Positions 26,559 to 39,299 of a stretch of DNA of 64,000 bases are shown piece by piece. Both the position numbers and the translations under genes were made by a program. Source of the DNA: Rhytidiadelphus loreus (taxonomy: Eukaryota > Streptophyta > Bryopsida > Hypnales > Hylocomiaceae). How positions within the stretch are numbered: the first letter of the stretch is position 1; every line of letters starts with the position of its first letter. Under the pieces are notes generated by a model. That model saw only the letters and a program-made list of their open reading frames with translations, did no database searches and was not told the origin of the DNA. The stretch lies in contig OX344763.1 in the NCBI GenBank assembly GCA_947034895.1, positions 52,327,025-52,391,024 on the forward strand, read 5' to 3'.

Positions 26559-28152
26559 CAATGTCACCACCAAATGAATATTTCTTGGGATATTTGGATT
26601 TACGAAGAATTGCTACTTGCACCACATGTTTGCACATTCTTTTTCACTTGAATTACATGACTTCCAATTTTCTATGACATGAAAGTACAGCGCAAGGTTC
26701 GTGCATCAATTTCTAATTCAACGTCCAACGTCATTCAATGACACCTCCAAATGAATATTTCTTTGGATATTTGGATTTAAGATGAATTGCAACTTGCACC
26801 ACATGTTTGCACATTCTTTTTCACTTGAATTTCATGAGTTCCAATTTTCTATAAGATGAAACTACCGCGCAAGGTTCGTGCATCAATTTCTAATTCAACG
26901 TCCAACGTCATTCAATGTCACCACCAAATGAATATTTCTTCGGATATTTGGATTTATGAAGAATTGCAACTTGCACCACATGTTTGTACATTCTTTTTCA
27001 CTTGAAATTCATGAGTTCCAATTTTCTATGACATGAAAGTACAGCGCAAGGTTCGTGCATCAATTTCTAATTCAACGTCCAACGTCAATCAATGACACCT
27101 CCAAATGAATATTTCTTTGGATATTTGGATTTAAGAGGAATTGCTACTTGCTCCACATGTTTGCACATTCTTTTTCACTTGAATTTCATGAGTTCCAATT
27201 TTCTATGACATGAAAGTACAGCGCAAGGTTCGTGCATCAATTTCTAATTCAACGTCCAACGTCATTCAATGACACCTCCAAATGAATATTTCTTCGGATA
27301 TTTGGATTTATGAAGAATTGCTACTTGCACCACATGTTTGCACATTCTTTTTCACTTGAATTACATGACTTCCAATTTTCTATGACATGAAAGTACAGCG
27401 CAAGGTTCGTGCATCAATTTCTAATTCAACGTCCAAGGTCATTCAATGTCACCATCAAATGAATATTTCTTTGGATATTTGGATTTAAGAGGAAATTGCT
27501 ACTTGCTCCACATGTTTGCACATTCTTTTTCACTTGAATTTCATGAGTTCCAATTTTCTATGACATGAAAGTACAGCGCAAGGCTCGTGCATCAATTTCT
27601 AATTCAACGTCCAACGTCATTCAATGTTAGCACCAAATGAATATTTCTTTAGATATTTGGATTTAAGAAGAATTGCAACTTGCACCACATGTTTGCACAT
27701 TCTTTTTCACTTGAAATTCATGAGTTCCAATTTTCTATGACAGGAAAGTACAGCGCAAGGTTCGTGCATCAATTTCTAATTCAACGTCCAAGGTCATTCA
27801 ATGACACCACCAAATGAATATTTCTTCGGATATTTGGATTTATGAAGAATTGCAACTTGCACCACATGCTTGCACATTCTTTTTCACTTGAATTTCATGA
27901 GTTCCAATTTTCTATGACATGAAAGTACAGCGCAAGGTTCGTGCATCAATTTCGAATTTAACGTTCAAGGTCATTCAATGTCACCACCAAATTAATATTT
28001 CTTTGGATATTTGGATATAAGAAGAATTGCTACTTCCACCACATGTTTGCACATTCTTTTTCACCTGCATTTCAAGAGTTCCAATTTTCTATGACATAAA
28101 AGTACAGCGCAAGGTTCGTGCATCAATTTCTAATTCAACGTCCAAGGTCATT

Positions 28153-29391
28153 CAATGTTAGCATGAAATGAATATTTCTTGGGATATTTGGATTTACGAA
28201 GAATTGCTAATTGCACCACATGTTTGCACATTCATTTTCACTTGAATTTCATGAGTTCCAATTTTCTATGACATGAAAGTACAGCGCAAGGTTCGTGCAT
28301 CAATTTCTAATTCAACGTCCAACGTCATTCAATGACACCTCCAAATGAATATTTCTTTGGATATTTGGATTTAAGAAGAATTGCTACTTGCACCACATGT
28401 TTGCACATTCTTTTTCACTTGAATTTCATGAGTTCCAATTTTCTATAAGATGAAACTACCGCGCAAGGTTCGTGCATCAATATCTAATTCAACGTCCAAG
28501 GTCATTCAATGTCACCACCAAATGAATATTTCTTCGGATATTTGGATTTAAGAAGAATTGCTACTTGCACCACATGTTTGCACATTCTTTTTCACTTGAA
28601 TTTCATGAGTTCCAATTTTCTAGCATATGGGAGTACAGCGCAAGGTTCGTGCATCAATATCTAATTCAACGTCCAACGTCATTCAATGTCACCACCAAAT
28701 GAATATTTCTTCGGATATTTGGATTTTTGAAGAATTGCAACTTGCACCACATGTTTGCACATTCTTTTTCACTTGAAATTCATGAGTTCCAATTTTCTAT
28801 GACATGAAAGTACAGCGCAAGGTTCGTGCATCAATTTCTAATTCAACGTCCAACGTCATTCAATGACACCTCCAAATGAATATTTCTTTGGATATTTGGA
28901 TTTAAGAAGAATTGCTACTTACACCACATGTTTGCACATTCTTTTTCACTTGAATTTCATAAGTCATAATTTTCTAGCATATGGGAGTACAGCGCAAGGT
29001 TCGTGCATCAATTTCTAATTCAACGTCCAACGTCATTCAATGTCACCACCAAATGAATATTTCTTTGGATATTTGGATTTAAGAAGAATTGCTACTTGCA
29101 CCACATGTTTGCACATTCTTTTTCAATTGAAATTCATCAGTTCCAATTTTCTATGACATGAAACTACCGCGCAAGGTTCGTGCATCAATTTCTAATTTAA
29201 TGTTCAAGGTCATTCAATGTTACCACCAAATGAATATTTCTTTGGATATTTGGATTTAAGAAGAATTGCTACTTGCACCACATGTTTGCACATTCTTTTT
29301 CAATTGAATTTCATGAGTTCCAATTTTCTATGACATGAAAGTACAGCGCAAGGTTCGTGCATCAATTTCTAATTCAACGTCCAACGTCATT
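28153..29391. repeat. Domain A monomers linking the marker dimer to the alternating block
   Basis: This run begins with the last GTTAGCATG monomer. It then has GACACCTCC/TATAAGATG, CTTCGG with TAGCATATGGG, TTTTTGAAG, CTTACACC/AAGTCATAA, and the TTTTTCAATTG pair (29038-29391) with its TAATGTTCAAGG tail and GTTACCACC head. The GTTACCACC head seen here is rare in domain A and standard in domain B. Nothing other than satellite is present. Confidence 0.7.
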
Positions 29392-29745
29392 CAATGTTAG
29401 CACCAAATGAATATTTCTTTAGATATTTGGATTTAAGAAGAATTGCAACTTGCACCACATGTTTGCACATTCCTTTTCACTTGAATTTCATGAGTTCCAA
29501 TTTTCTATGACATGAAAGTACAGCGCAAGGTTCGTGCATCAATTTCTAATTCAACGTCCAACGTCATTCAATGTTAGCACCAAATGAATATTTCTTTAGA
29601 TATTTGGATTTAAGAAGAATTGCAACTTGCACCACATGTTTGCACATTCCTTTTCACTTGAATTTCATGAGTTCCAATTTTCTATGACATGAAAGTACAG
29701 CGCAAGGCTCGTGCATCAATTTCTAATTCAACGTCCAACGTCATT

Positions 29746-30630
29746 CAATGTTAGCACCAAATGAATATTTCTTTAGATATTTGGATTTAAGAAGAATTGC
29801 AACTTGCACCACATGTTTGCACATTCTTTTTCACTTGAAATTCATGAGTTCCAATTTTCTATGACAGGAAAGTACAGCGCAAGGTTCGTGCATCAATTTC
29901 TAATTTAACGTCCAACGTCATTCAATGTCACCACCAAATGAATATTTCTTTGGATATTTGGATTTAAGAAGAATTGCAACTTGCACCACATGTTTGCACA
30001 TTCCTTTTCACTTGAATTTCATGAGTTCCAATTTTCTATGACATGAAAGTACAGCGCAAGGTTCGTGCATCAATTTCTAATTCAACGTCCAACGTCATTC
30101 AATGTTAGCACCAAATGAATATTTCTTTAGATATTTGGATTTAAGAAGAATTGCAACTTGCACCACATGTTTGCACATTCTTTTTCACTTGAAATTCATG
30201 AGTTCCAATTTTCTATGACAGGAAAGTACAGCGCAAGGTTCGTGCATCAATTTCTAATTTAACGTCCAACGTCATTCAATGTCACCACCAAATGAATATT
30301 TCTTTGGATATTTGGATTTAAGAAGAATTGCAACTTGCACCACATGTTTGCACATTCCTTTTCACTTGAATTTCATGAGTTCCAATTTTCTATGACATGA
30401 AAGTACAGCGCAAGGCTCGTGCATCAATTTCTAATTCAACGTCCAACGTCATTCAATGTTAGCACCAAATGAATATTTCTTTAGATATTTGGATTTAAGA
30501 AGAATTGCAACTTGCACCACATGTTTGCACATTCTTTTTCACTTGAAATTCATGAGTTCCAATTTTCTATGACAGGAAAGTACAGCGCAAGGTTCGTGCA
30601 TCAATTTCTAATTTAACGTCCAACGTCATT
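29746..30630. repeat. Alternating two-monomer (354 bp) block
   Basis: Five monomers alternate strictly. Type R has GTTAGCACC, TTTAGATAT, GAAATTCATG, GACAGG and a TAATTTAACG tail (29746, 30100, 30454). Type T has GTCACCACC, GCAACTTGC, CATTCC and GACATG (29923, 30277). The same alternation resumes at 30985-31692 and 32047-32931. GCTCGTGC in place of TTCGTGC marks some units (29707, 30416), showing where copies were made. Confidence 0.8.
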
Positions 30631-31161
30631 CAATGTCACCACCAAATGAATATTTCTTTGGATATTTGGATTTAAGAAGAATTGCTACTTGCACCACATG
30701 TTTGCACATTCTTTTTCAATTGAAATTCATCAGTTCCAATTTTCTATGACATGAAACTACCGCGCAAGGTTCGTGCATCAATTTCTAATTTAATGTTCAA
30801 GGTCATTCAATGTTACCACCAAATGAATATTTCTTTGGATATTTGGATTTAAGAAGAATTGCTACTTGCACCACATGTTTGCACATTCTTTTTCAATTGA
30901 ATTTCATGAGTTCCAATTTTCTATGACATGAAAGTACAGCGCAAGGTTCGTGCATCAATTTCTAATTCAACGTCCAACGTCATTCAATGTTAGCACCAAA
31001 TGAATATTTCTTTAGATATTTGGATTTAAGAAGAATTGCAACTTGCACCACATGTTTGCACATTCTTTTTCACTTGAAATTCATGAGTTCCAATTTTCTA
31101 TGACAGGAAAGTACAGCGCAAGGTTCGTGCATCAATTTCTAATTTAACGTCCAACGTCATT

Positions 31162-32577
31162 CAATGTCACCACCAAATGAATATTTCTTTGGATATTTGG
31201 ATTTAAGAAGAATTGCAACTTGCACCACATGTTTGCACATTCTTTTTCACTTGAATTTCATGAGTTCCAATTTTCTATGACATGAAAGTACAGCGCAAGG
31301 TTCGTGCATCAATTTCTAATTCAACGTCCAACGTCATTCAATGTTAGCACCAAATGAATATTTCTTTAGATATTTGGATTTAAGAAGAATTGCAACTTGC
31401 ACCACATGTTTGCACATTCTTTTTCACTTGAAATTCATGAGTTCCAATTTTCTATGACAGGAAAGTACAGCGCAAGGTTCGTGCATCAATTTCTAATTTA
31501 ACGTCCAACGTCATTCAATGTCACCACCAAATGAATATTTCTTTGGATATTTGGATTTAAGAAGAATTGCAACTTGCACCACATGTTTGCACATTCCTTT
31601 TCACTTGAATTTCATGAGTTCCAATTTTCTATGACATGAAAGTACAGCGCAAGGTTCGTGCATCAATTTCTAATTCAACGTCCAAGGTCATTCAATGTCA
31701 CCATCAAATGAATATTTCTTTGGATATTTGGATTTAAGAGGAATTGCTACTTGCTCCACATGTTTGCACATTCTTTTTCACTTGAATTTCATGAGTTCCA
31801 ATTTTCTATGACATGAAAATACAGCGCAAGGTTCGTGCATCAATTTCTAATTCAACGTCCAACGTCATTCAATGTTAGCACCAAATGAATATTTCTTTAG
31901 ATATTTGGATTTAAGAAGAATTGCAACTTGCACCACATGTTTGCACATTCCTTTTCACTTGAATTTCATGAGTTCCAATTTTCTATGACAGGAAAGTACA
32001 GCGCAAGGCTCGTGCATCAATTTCTAATTCAACGTCCAACGTCATTCAATGTTAGCACCAAATGAATATTTCTTTAGATATTTGGATTTAAGAAGAATTG
32101 CAACTTGCACCACATGTTTGCACATTCTTTTTCACTTGAAATTCATGAGTTCCAATTTTCTATGACAGGAAAGTACAGCGCAAGGTTCGTGCATCAATTT
32201 CTAATTTAACGTCCAACGTCATTCAATGTCACCACCAAATGAATATTTCTTTGGATATTTGGATTTAAGAAGAATTGCAACTTGCACCACATGTTTGCAC
32301 ATTCCTTTTCACTTGAATTTCATGAGTTCCAATTTTCTATGACATGAAAGTACAGCGCAAGGTTCGTGCATCAATTTCTAATTCAACGTCCAACGTCATT
32401 CAATGTTAGCACCAAATGAATATTTCTTTAGATATTTGGATTTAAGAAGAATTGCAACTTGCACCACATGTTTGCACATTCTTTTTCACTTGAAATTCAT
32501 GAGTTCCAATTTTCTATGACAGGAAAGTACAGCGCAAGGTTCGTGCATCAATTTCTAATTTAACGTCCAACGTCATT
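31162..32577. repeat. 8-monomer repeat, copy 1 (1,416 bp)
   Basis: The order is T, R, T with an AAGGTC tail, GTCACCATC with GAAAATACAGC, GTTAGCACC with CATTCC and GGCTCGTGC, R, T, R. Its first seven monomers match 32578-33816 at an offset of 1,416 bp, fixed by GAAAATACAGC (about 31816 and 33232) and GGCTCGTGC (32008 and 33424). Small differences exist, for example GACAGG at 31987 against GACATG at 33403. Confidence 0.82.
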
Positions 32578-33816
32578 CAATGTCACCACCAAATGAATAT
32601 TTCTTTGGATATTTGGATTTAAGAAGAATTGCAACTTGCACCACATGTTTGCACATTCTTTTTCACTTGAATTTCATGAGTTCCAATTTTCTATGACATG
32701 AAAGTACAGCGCAAGGTTCGTGCATCAATTTCTAATTCAACGTCCAACGTCATTCAATGTTAGCACCAAATGAATATTTCTTTAGATATTTGGATTTAAG
32801 AAGAATTGCAACTTGCACCACATGTTTGCACATTCTTTTTCACTTGAAATTCATGAGTTCCAATTTTCTATGACAGGAAAGTACAGCGCAAGGTTCGTGC
32901 ATCAATTTCTAATTTAACGTCCAACGTCATTCAATGTCACCACCAAATGAATATTTCTTTGGATATTTGGATTTAAGAAGAATTGCTACTTGCACCACAT
33001 GTTTGCACATTCCTTTTCACTTGAATTTCATGAGTTCCAATTTTCTATGACATGAAAGTACAGCGCAAGGTTCGTGCATCAATTTCTAATTCAACGTCCA
33101 AGGTCATTCAATGTCACCATCAAATGAATATTTCTTTGGATATTTGGATTTAAGAGGAATTGCTACTTGCTCCACATGTTTGCACATTCTTTTTCACTTG
33201 AATTTCATGAGTTCCAATTTTCTATGACATGAAAATACAGCGCAAGGTTCGTGCATCAATTTCTAATTCAACGTCCAACGTCATTCAATGTTAGCACCAA
33301 ATGAATATTTCTTTAGATATTTGGATTTAAGAAGAATTGCAACTTGCACCACATGTTTGCACATTCCTTTTCACTTGAATTTCATGAGTTCCAATTTTCT
33401 ATGACATGAAAGTACAGCGCAAGGCTCGTGCATCAATTTCTAATTCAACGTCCAACGTCATTCAATGTTAGCACCAAATGAATATTTCTTTAGATATTTG
33501 GATTTAAGAAGAATTGCAACTTGCACCACATGTTTGCACATTCTTTTTCACTTGAAATTCATGAGTTCCAATTTTCTATGACAGGAAAGTACAGCGCAAG
33601 GTTCGTGCATCAATTTCTAATTTAACGTCCAACGTCATTCAATGTCACCACCAAATGAATATTTCTTTGGATATTTGGATTTAAGAAGAATTGCAACTTG
33701 CACCACATGTTTGCACATTCCTTTTCACTTGAATTTCATGAGTTCCAATTTTCTATGACATGAAAGTACAGCGCAAGGTTCGTGCATCAATTTCTAATTC
33801 AACGTCCAACGTCATT
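32578..33816. repeat. 8-monomer repeat, copy 2 (7 of 8 units)
   Basis: Seven monomers repeat copy 1 in order. The eighth position (33817) is a GACACCTCC/TATAAGATG monomer where copy 1 has the GTTAGCACC type, so the match ends at a monomer boundary. GCTACTTGC at 32984 differs from GCAACTTGC at 31568. Confidence 0.8.
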
Positions 33817-35232
33817 CAATGACACCTCCAAATGAATATTTCTTTGGATATTTGGATTTAAGAAGAATTGCAACTTGCACCACATGTTTGCACATTCTTT
33901 TTCACTTGAATTTCATGAGTTCCAATTTTCTATAAGATGAAACTACCGCGCAAGGTTCGTGCATCAATATCTAATTCAACGTCCAAGGTCATTCAATGTC
34001 ACCACCAAATGAATATTTCTTCGGATATTTGGATTTAAGAAGAATTGCTACTTGCACCACATGTTTGCACATTCTTTTTCACTTGAAATTCATGAGTTCC
34101 AATTTTCTATGACAGGAAAGTACAGCGCAAGGTTCGTGCATCAATTTCTAATTTAACGTCCAACGTCATTCAATGTCACCACCAAATGAATATTTCTTTG
34201 GATATTTGGATTTAAGAAGAATTGCAACTTGCACCACATGTTTGCACATTCCTTTTCACTTGAATTTCATGAGTTCCAATTTTCTATGACATGAAAGTAC
34301 AGCGCAAGGTTCGTGCATCAATTTCTAATTCAACGTCCAAGGTCATTCAATGTCACCATCAAATGAATATTTCTTTGGATATTTGGATTTAAGAAGAATT
34401 GCTACTTGCACCACATGTTTGCACATTCTTTTTCACTTGAATTTCATAAGTCATAATTTTCTAGCATATGGAAGTACAACGCAAGGTTCGTGCATCAATT
34501 TCTAATTCAACGTCCAACGTCATTCAATGTCACCACCAAATGAATATTTCTTTGGATATTTGGATTTAAGAAGAATTGCTACTTGCACCACATGTTTGCA
34601 CATTCTTTTTCAATTGAAATTCATCAGTTCCAATTTTCTATGACATGAAACTACCGCGCAAGGTTCGTGCATCAATTTCTAATTTAATGTTCAAGGTCAT
34701 TCAATGTTACCACCAAATGAATATTTCTTTGGATATTTGGATTTAAGAAGAATTGCTACTTGCACCACATGTTTGCACATTCTTTTTCAATTGAATTTCA
34801 TGAGTTCCAATTTTCTATGACATGAAAGTACAGCGCAAGGTTCGTGCATCAATTTCTAATTCAACGTCCAACGTCATTCAATGTTAGCACCAAATGAATA
34901 TTTCTTTAGATATTTGGATTTAAGAAGAATTGCAACTTGCACCACATGTTTGCACATTCTTTTTCACTTGAATTTCATGAGTTCCAATTTTCTATAAGAT
35001 GAAACTACCGCGCAAGGTTCGTGCATCAATTTCTAATTCAACGTCCAACGTCATTCAATGTCACCATCAAATGAATATTTCTTTGGATATTTGGATTTAA
35101 GAAGAATTGCTACTTGCACCACATGTTTGCACATTCTTTTTCACTTGAATTTCATAAGTCATAATTTTCTAGCATATGGAAGTACAACGCAAGGTTCGTG
35201 CATCAATTTCTAATTCAACGTCCAACGTCATT
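33817..35232. repeat. End of domain A, mixed monomers
   Basis: Eight monomers. They include the third downstream copy of the TTTTTCAATTG pair (34525-34878). Two matching units with the GTCACCATC head, AAGTCATAA patch and a distinctive GGAAGTACAACGC (34348 and 35056) lie 708 bp apart. This is the last stretch in which GTTAGCACC heads occur (34879). Confidence 0.72.
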
Positions 35233-38061
35233 CAATGACACCACCAAATGAATATTTCTTCGGATATTTGGATTTATGAAGAATTGCAACTTGCACCACA
35301 TGTTTGCACATTCTTTTTCACTTGAATTTCATGAGTTCCAACTTTCTAGGACATGAAAGTACAGCGCAAGGTTCGTGCATCAATTTCTAATTCAACGTCC
35401 AACGTCATTCAATGACACCACCAAATGAATATTTCTTCGGATATTTGGATTTAAGAAGAATTGCTACTTGCACCACATGTTTGCACATTCTTTTTCACTT
35501 GAATTTCATGAGTTCCAACTTTCTAGGACATGAAAGGACAGCGCAAGGTTCGTGCATCAATTTTTAAATTAACGTTCAAGGTCATTCAATGTTACCAACA
35601 AATGAATATTTTTTTCCATATTTCGATTTAAGAAGAATTGCTACTTGCACCACATGTTTGCACATTCTTTTTCACTTGAATTTCATGAGTTCCAACTTTC
35701 TAGGACATGAAAGTACAGCGCAAGGTTCGTGCATCAATTTCTAATTCAACGTCCAACGTCATTCAATGACACCACCAAATGAATATTTCTTCGGATATTT
35801 GGATTTATGAAGAATTGCAACTTGCACCACATGTTTGCACATTCCTTTTCACTTGAATTTCATGAGTTCCAACTTTCTAGGACATGAAAGGACAGCGCAA
35901 GGTTCGTGCATCAATTTTTAAATTAACGTCCAACGTCATTCAATGTCACCACCAAATGAATATTTCTTTGGATATTTGGATTTAAGAAGAATTGCAACTT
36001 GCACCACATGTTTGCACATTCCTTTTCACTTGAATTTCATGAGTTCCAATTTTCTATGACATGAAAGTACAGCGCAAGGTTCGTGCATCAATTTCTAATT
36101 CAACGTCCAACGTCATTCAATGACACCTCCAAATGAATATTTCTTTGGATATTTGGATTTAAGAAGAATTGCTACTTGCACCACATGTTTGCACATTCTT
36201 TTTCACTTGAATTTCTTGAGTTCCAACTTTCTAGGACATGAAAGTACAGCGCAAGGTTCGTGCATCAATTTCTAATTTAACGTCCAACGTCATTCAATGA
36301 CACCTCCAAATGAATATTTCTTTGGATATTTGGATTTAAGAAGAATTGCTACTTGCACCACATGTTTGCACATTCTTTTTCACTTGAATTTCATAAGTTC
36401 AAATTTTCTAGGATATGAGAGTACAGCGCAAGGTTCGTGCATCAATTTCTAATTTAACGTTCAAGGACATTCAATGTTACCACCAAATGAACATTCTTTT
36501 CGATATTTGGATTTAAGAAGAATTGCTACTTGCACCAAATGATTACACATTCTTTTTCACTTGAATTTCATCAGTTCCAATTTTCTAAGACATGAAAGTA
36601 CAGCGCAAGGTTCCTGCATCAATTTTTAATTTAACGTTCAAGGTCATTCAATGTTACCACCAAATGAATATTTTTTTAGATATTTCGATTTAAGAAGAAT
36701 TGCTACTTGCACCACACGTTTGTACATTCTTTTTCACTTGAATTTCATAAGTTCAAATTTTCTAGGATATGAGAGTCCAGCGCAAGGTTCGTGCATCAAT
36801 TTCTAATTTAACGTTCAAGGTCATTCAATGTTACCACCAAATGAATATTTTTTTCGATATTGGTTTAAGAAGAATTGCTACTTGCACCACATGTTTGCAC
36901 ATTCTTTTTCACATGAATTTCATATGTTCCAATTTTCTATAAGATGAAACTACACCGCAAGGTTCGTGCATCAATTTCTAATTTAACGTTCAAGGTCATT
37001 CAATGTCACCACCAAATGAATATTTCTTTGGATACTTGGATTTTAGAAGAATTGCAACTTGCACGACATGTTTGCACATCCTTTTTCACTTGAATTTCAT
37101 GAGTTCCAATTCTCTATGACATGAAAATACAGCGCAAGGTTCGTGCATCAATTTCTAATTTAACGTTCAAGGACATTCAATGTTACCACCAAATGAATAT
37201 TTCTTTGGATATTTGGATTTAAGAAGAATTGCTACTTGGACCACATGTTTGCACATTCTTTTTCACTTGAATTTCATCAATTCCAATTTTCTAAGACATG
37301 AAAGTACAGCGCAAGGTTCCTGCATCAATTTCTAATTTAACGTTCAAGGTCATTCAATGTTACCACCAAATGAATATTTTTTTCGATATTTGGTTTAAGA
37401 AGAATTGCTACTTGCACCACATGTTTGCACATTCTTTTTCACTTGAATTTCATAAGTTCCAATTTTCTATAAGATGAAACTACACCGCAAAGTTCGTGCA
37501 TCAATTTCTAATTCAACGTCCAAGGTCATTCAATGTTACCACGAAATGAATATTTCTTTGGGTACTTGGATTTAAGAAGAATTGCTACTTGCACCACACG
37601 TTTGCACATTCTTTTTCACTTGAATTTCATAAGTTCAAATTTTCTAGGATATGAGAGTACAGCGCAAGGTTCGTGCATCAATTTCTAATTTAACGTTCAA
37701 GGACATTCAATGTTACCACCAAATGAATAATTTTTTCGATATTTGGATTTACGAAGAATTGCTACTTGCACCACATGATTACACATTCTTTTTCACTTGA
37801 AATTCATGAGTTCCAATTTTCTAGGACATGAAAGGACAGCGCAAGGTTCCTGCATCAATTTTTATTTTAACGTTCAAGGTCAATCAATGTTACCACCAAA
37901 TGAATAATTTTTTCGATATTTTGATTTAAGAAGAATTGCTACTTGCACCACATGTTTGCACAGTCTTTTTCACTTGAAATTCATGAGGTCTAATTTTCTA
38001 AGACATGAAAATATAGCACAAGGTTCGTGCATCAATTTCTAATTTAACGTTCAAGGTCATT
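35233..38061. repeat. Transition zone with divergent and short monomers
   Basis: Monomers here combine features of domains A and B and carry many private changes: CAACTTTCTAGGACATG, TTTTTTTCGATATT, TTTCGATTTAAG, CACACGTTTG, GATTACACATTC and TATGAGAGTCC. Unit 36826 is 175 bp and unit 37355 is 176 bp; both have a shortened GGTTTAAG in place of GGATTTAAG. The GGATACTTGG form first appears near 37030 and the CGATATT form near 36500. Heads shift to GTTACCACC. This looks like an older or less homogenised boundary between two amplified blocks. About 36.6-37.2 kb resembles 39.8-40.5 kb. Confidence 0.75.
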
Positions 38062-38945
38062 CAATGTCACCACCAAATGAATATTTCTTTGGATACTTGG
38101 ATTTAAGAAGAATTGCTACTTGCACCACATGTTTGCACATGCTTTTTCACTTGAAATTCATGAGTTCCAATTTTCTAAGACATGAAAATACAGCGCAAGG
38201 TTCGTGCATCAATTTCTAATTTAACGTTCAAGGACATTCAATGTGACCACCAAATGAATATTTCTTTGGATACTTGGATTTAAGAAGAATTGCTACTTGC
38301 ACCAAATGATTACACATTCTTTTTCACTTGAATTTCATGAGTTCTAATTTTCTAAGACATGAAAGTACAGCGCAAGGTTCCTGCATCAATTTTTAATTTA
38401 ACGTTCAAGGTCATTCAATGTTACCACCAAATGAATATTTTTTTCGATATTTGGTTTAAGAAGAATTGCTACTTGCACCACATGTTTGTACATTCTTTTT
38501 CACATGAATTTCATATGTTCCAATTTTCTATAAGATGAAACTACAGCGCAAGGTTCGTGCATCAATTTCTAATTCAACGTCCAAGGTCATTCAATGTTAC
38601 CACGAAATGAATATTTCTTTGGGTACTTGGATTTAAGAAGAATTGCTACTTGCACCACACGTTTGCACATTCTTTTTCACTTGAATTTCATAAGTTCAAA
38701 TTTTCTAGGATATGAGAATCCAGCGCAAGGTTCGTGCATCAATTTCTAATTTAACGTTCAAGGACATTCAATGTTACCACCAAATGAATAATTTTTTCGA
38801 TATTTGGATTTACGAAGAATTGCTACTTGCACCACATGATTACACATTCTTTTTCACTTGAAATTCATGAGTTCCAATTTTCTAGGATATGAGAGTACAG
38901 CGCAAGGTTCGTGCATCAATTTCTAATTTCACGTTCAAGGTCATT

Positions 38946-39299
38946 CAATGTCACCACCAAATGAATATTTCTTTGGATACTTGGATTTAAGAAGAATTGC
39001 TACTTGCACCACATGTTTGCACAGTCTTTTTCACTTGAAATTCATGAGTTCCAATTTTCTAGGACATGAAAGGACAGCGCAAGGTTCCTGCATCAATTTT
39101 TATTTTAACGTTCAAGGTCAATCAATGTTACCACCAAATGAATAATTTTTTCGATATTTGGATTTACGAAGAATTGCTACTTGCACCACATGATTGCACA
39201 TTCTTTTTCAATTGAATTTCATGAGTTCTAATTTTCTAAGACATGAAAATATAGCCCAAGGTTCGTGCATCAATTTCTAATTTAACGTTCAAGGACATT
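38946..39299. repeat. Domain B marker dimer (GCACAGTC + AATAATTTTTTCG), first copy
   Basis: Monomer one has GTCACCACC, GGATACTTGG, GCACAGTC, CTAGGACATGAAAGGAC and a TTTTTATTTTAACG tail. Monomer two has AATAATTTTTTCGATATT, TTTACGAAG and CATGATTGCAC. Further copies start at 40538, 42485, 44078, 44432, 45317, 46639, 49908, 53260 and 54936. Copies at 41777, 45671, 48232 and 51584 have CTATGACATG in place of CTAGGACATG. The GGA form removes an in-frame TGA and so creates a 65-codon open frame. That frame is a side effect of one substitution in an amplified unit, not a gene. Confidence 0.85.

Larger units (their letters stand above)
1..35232. repeat. Domain A: GGATATTTGG / GTCCAACGTC monomers
   Basis: Almost every monomer here has GGATATTTGG (or AGATATTTGG) at unit positions 30-39 and a tail of AACGTCC followed by AACGTC or AAGGTC. 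Four head forms recur. Common body forms are: TATAAGATGAAACTACC with ATATCTAATTC; TATGACATGAAAGTACA; TATGACAGGAAAGTACA, usually paired with the GTTAGCACC head and GAAATTCATG; AGAGGAATTGCTACTTGCTCC; TTTATGAAG or TTTTTGAAG variants; and the CATAAGTCATAATTTTC patch. These variants are arranged non-randomly into the higher-order repeats listed separately. The right boundary is approximate: the GACACCACC monomer at 35233 begins a run carrying CAACTTTCTAGGACATG. Confidence 0.88.
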
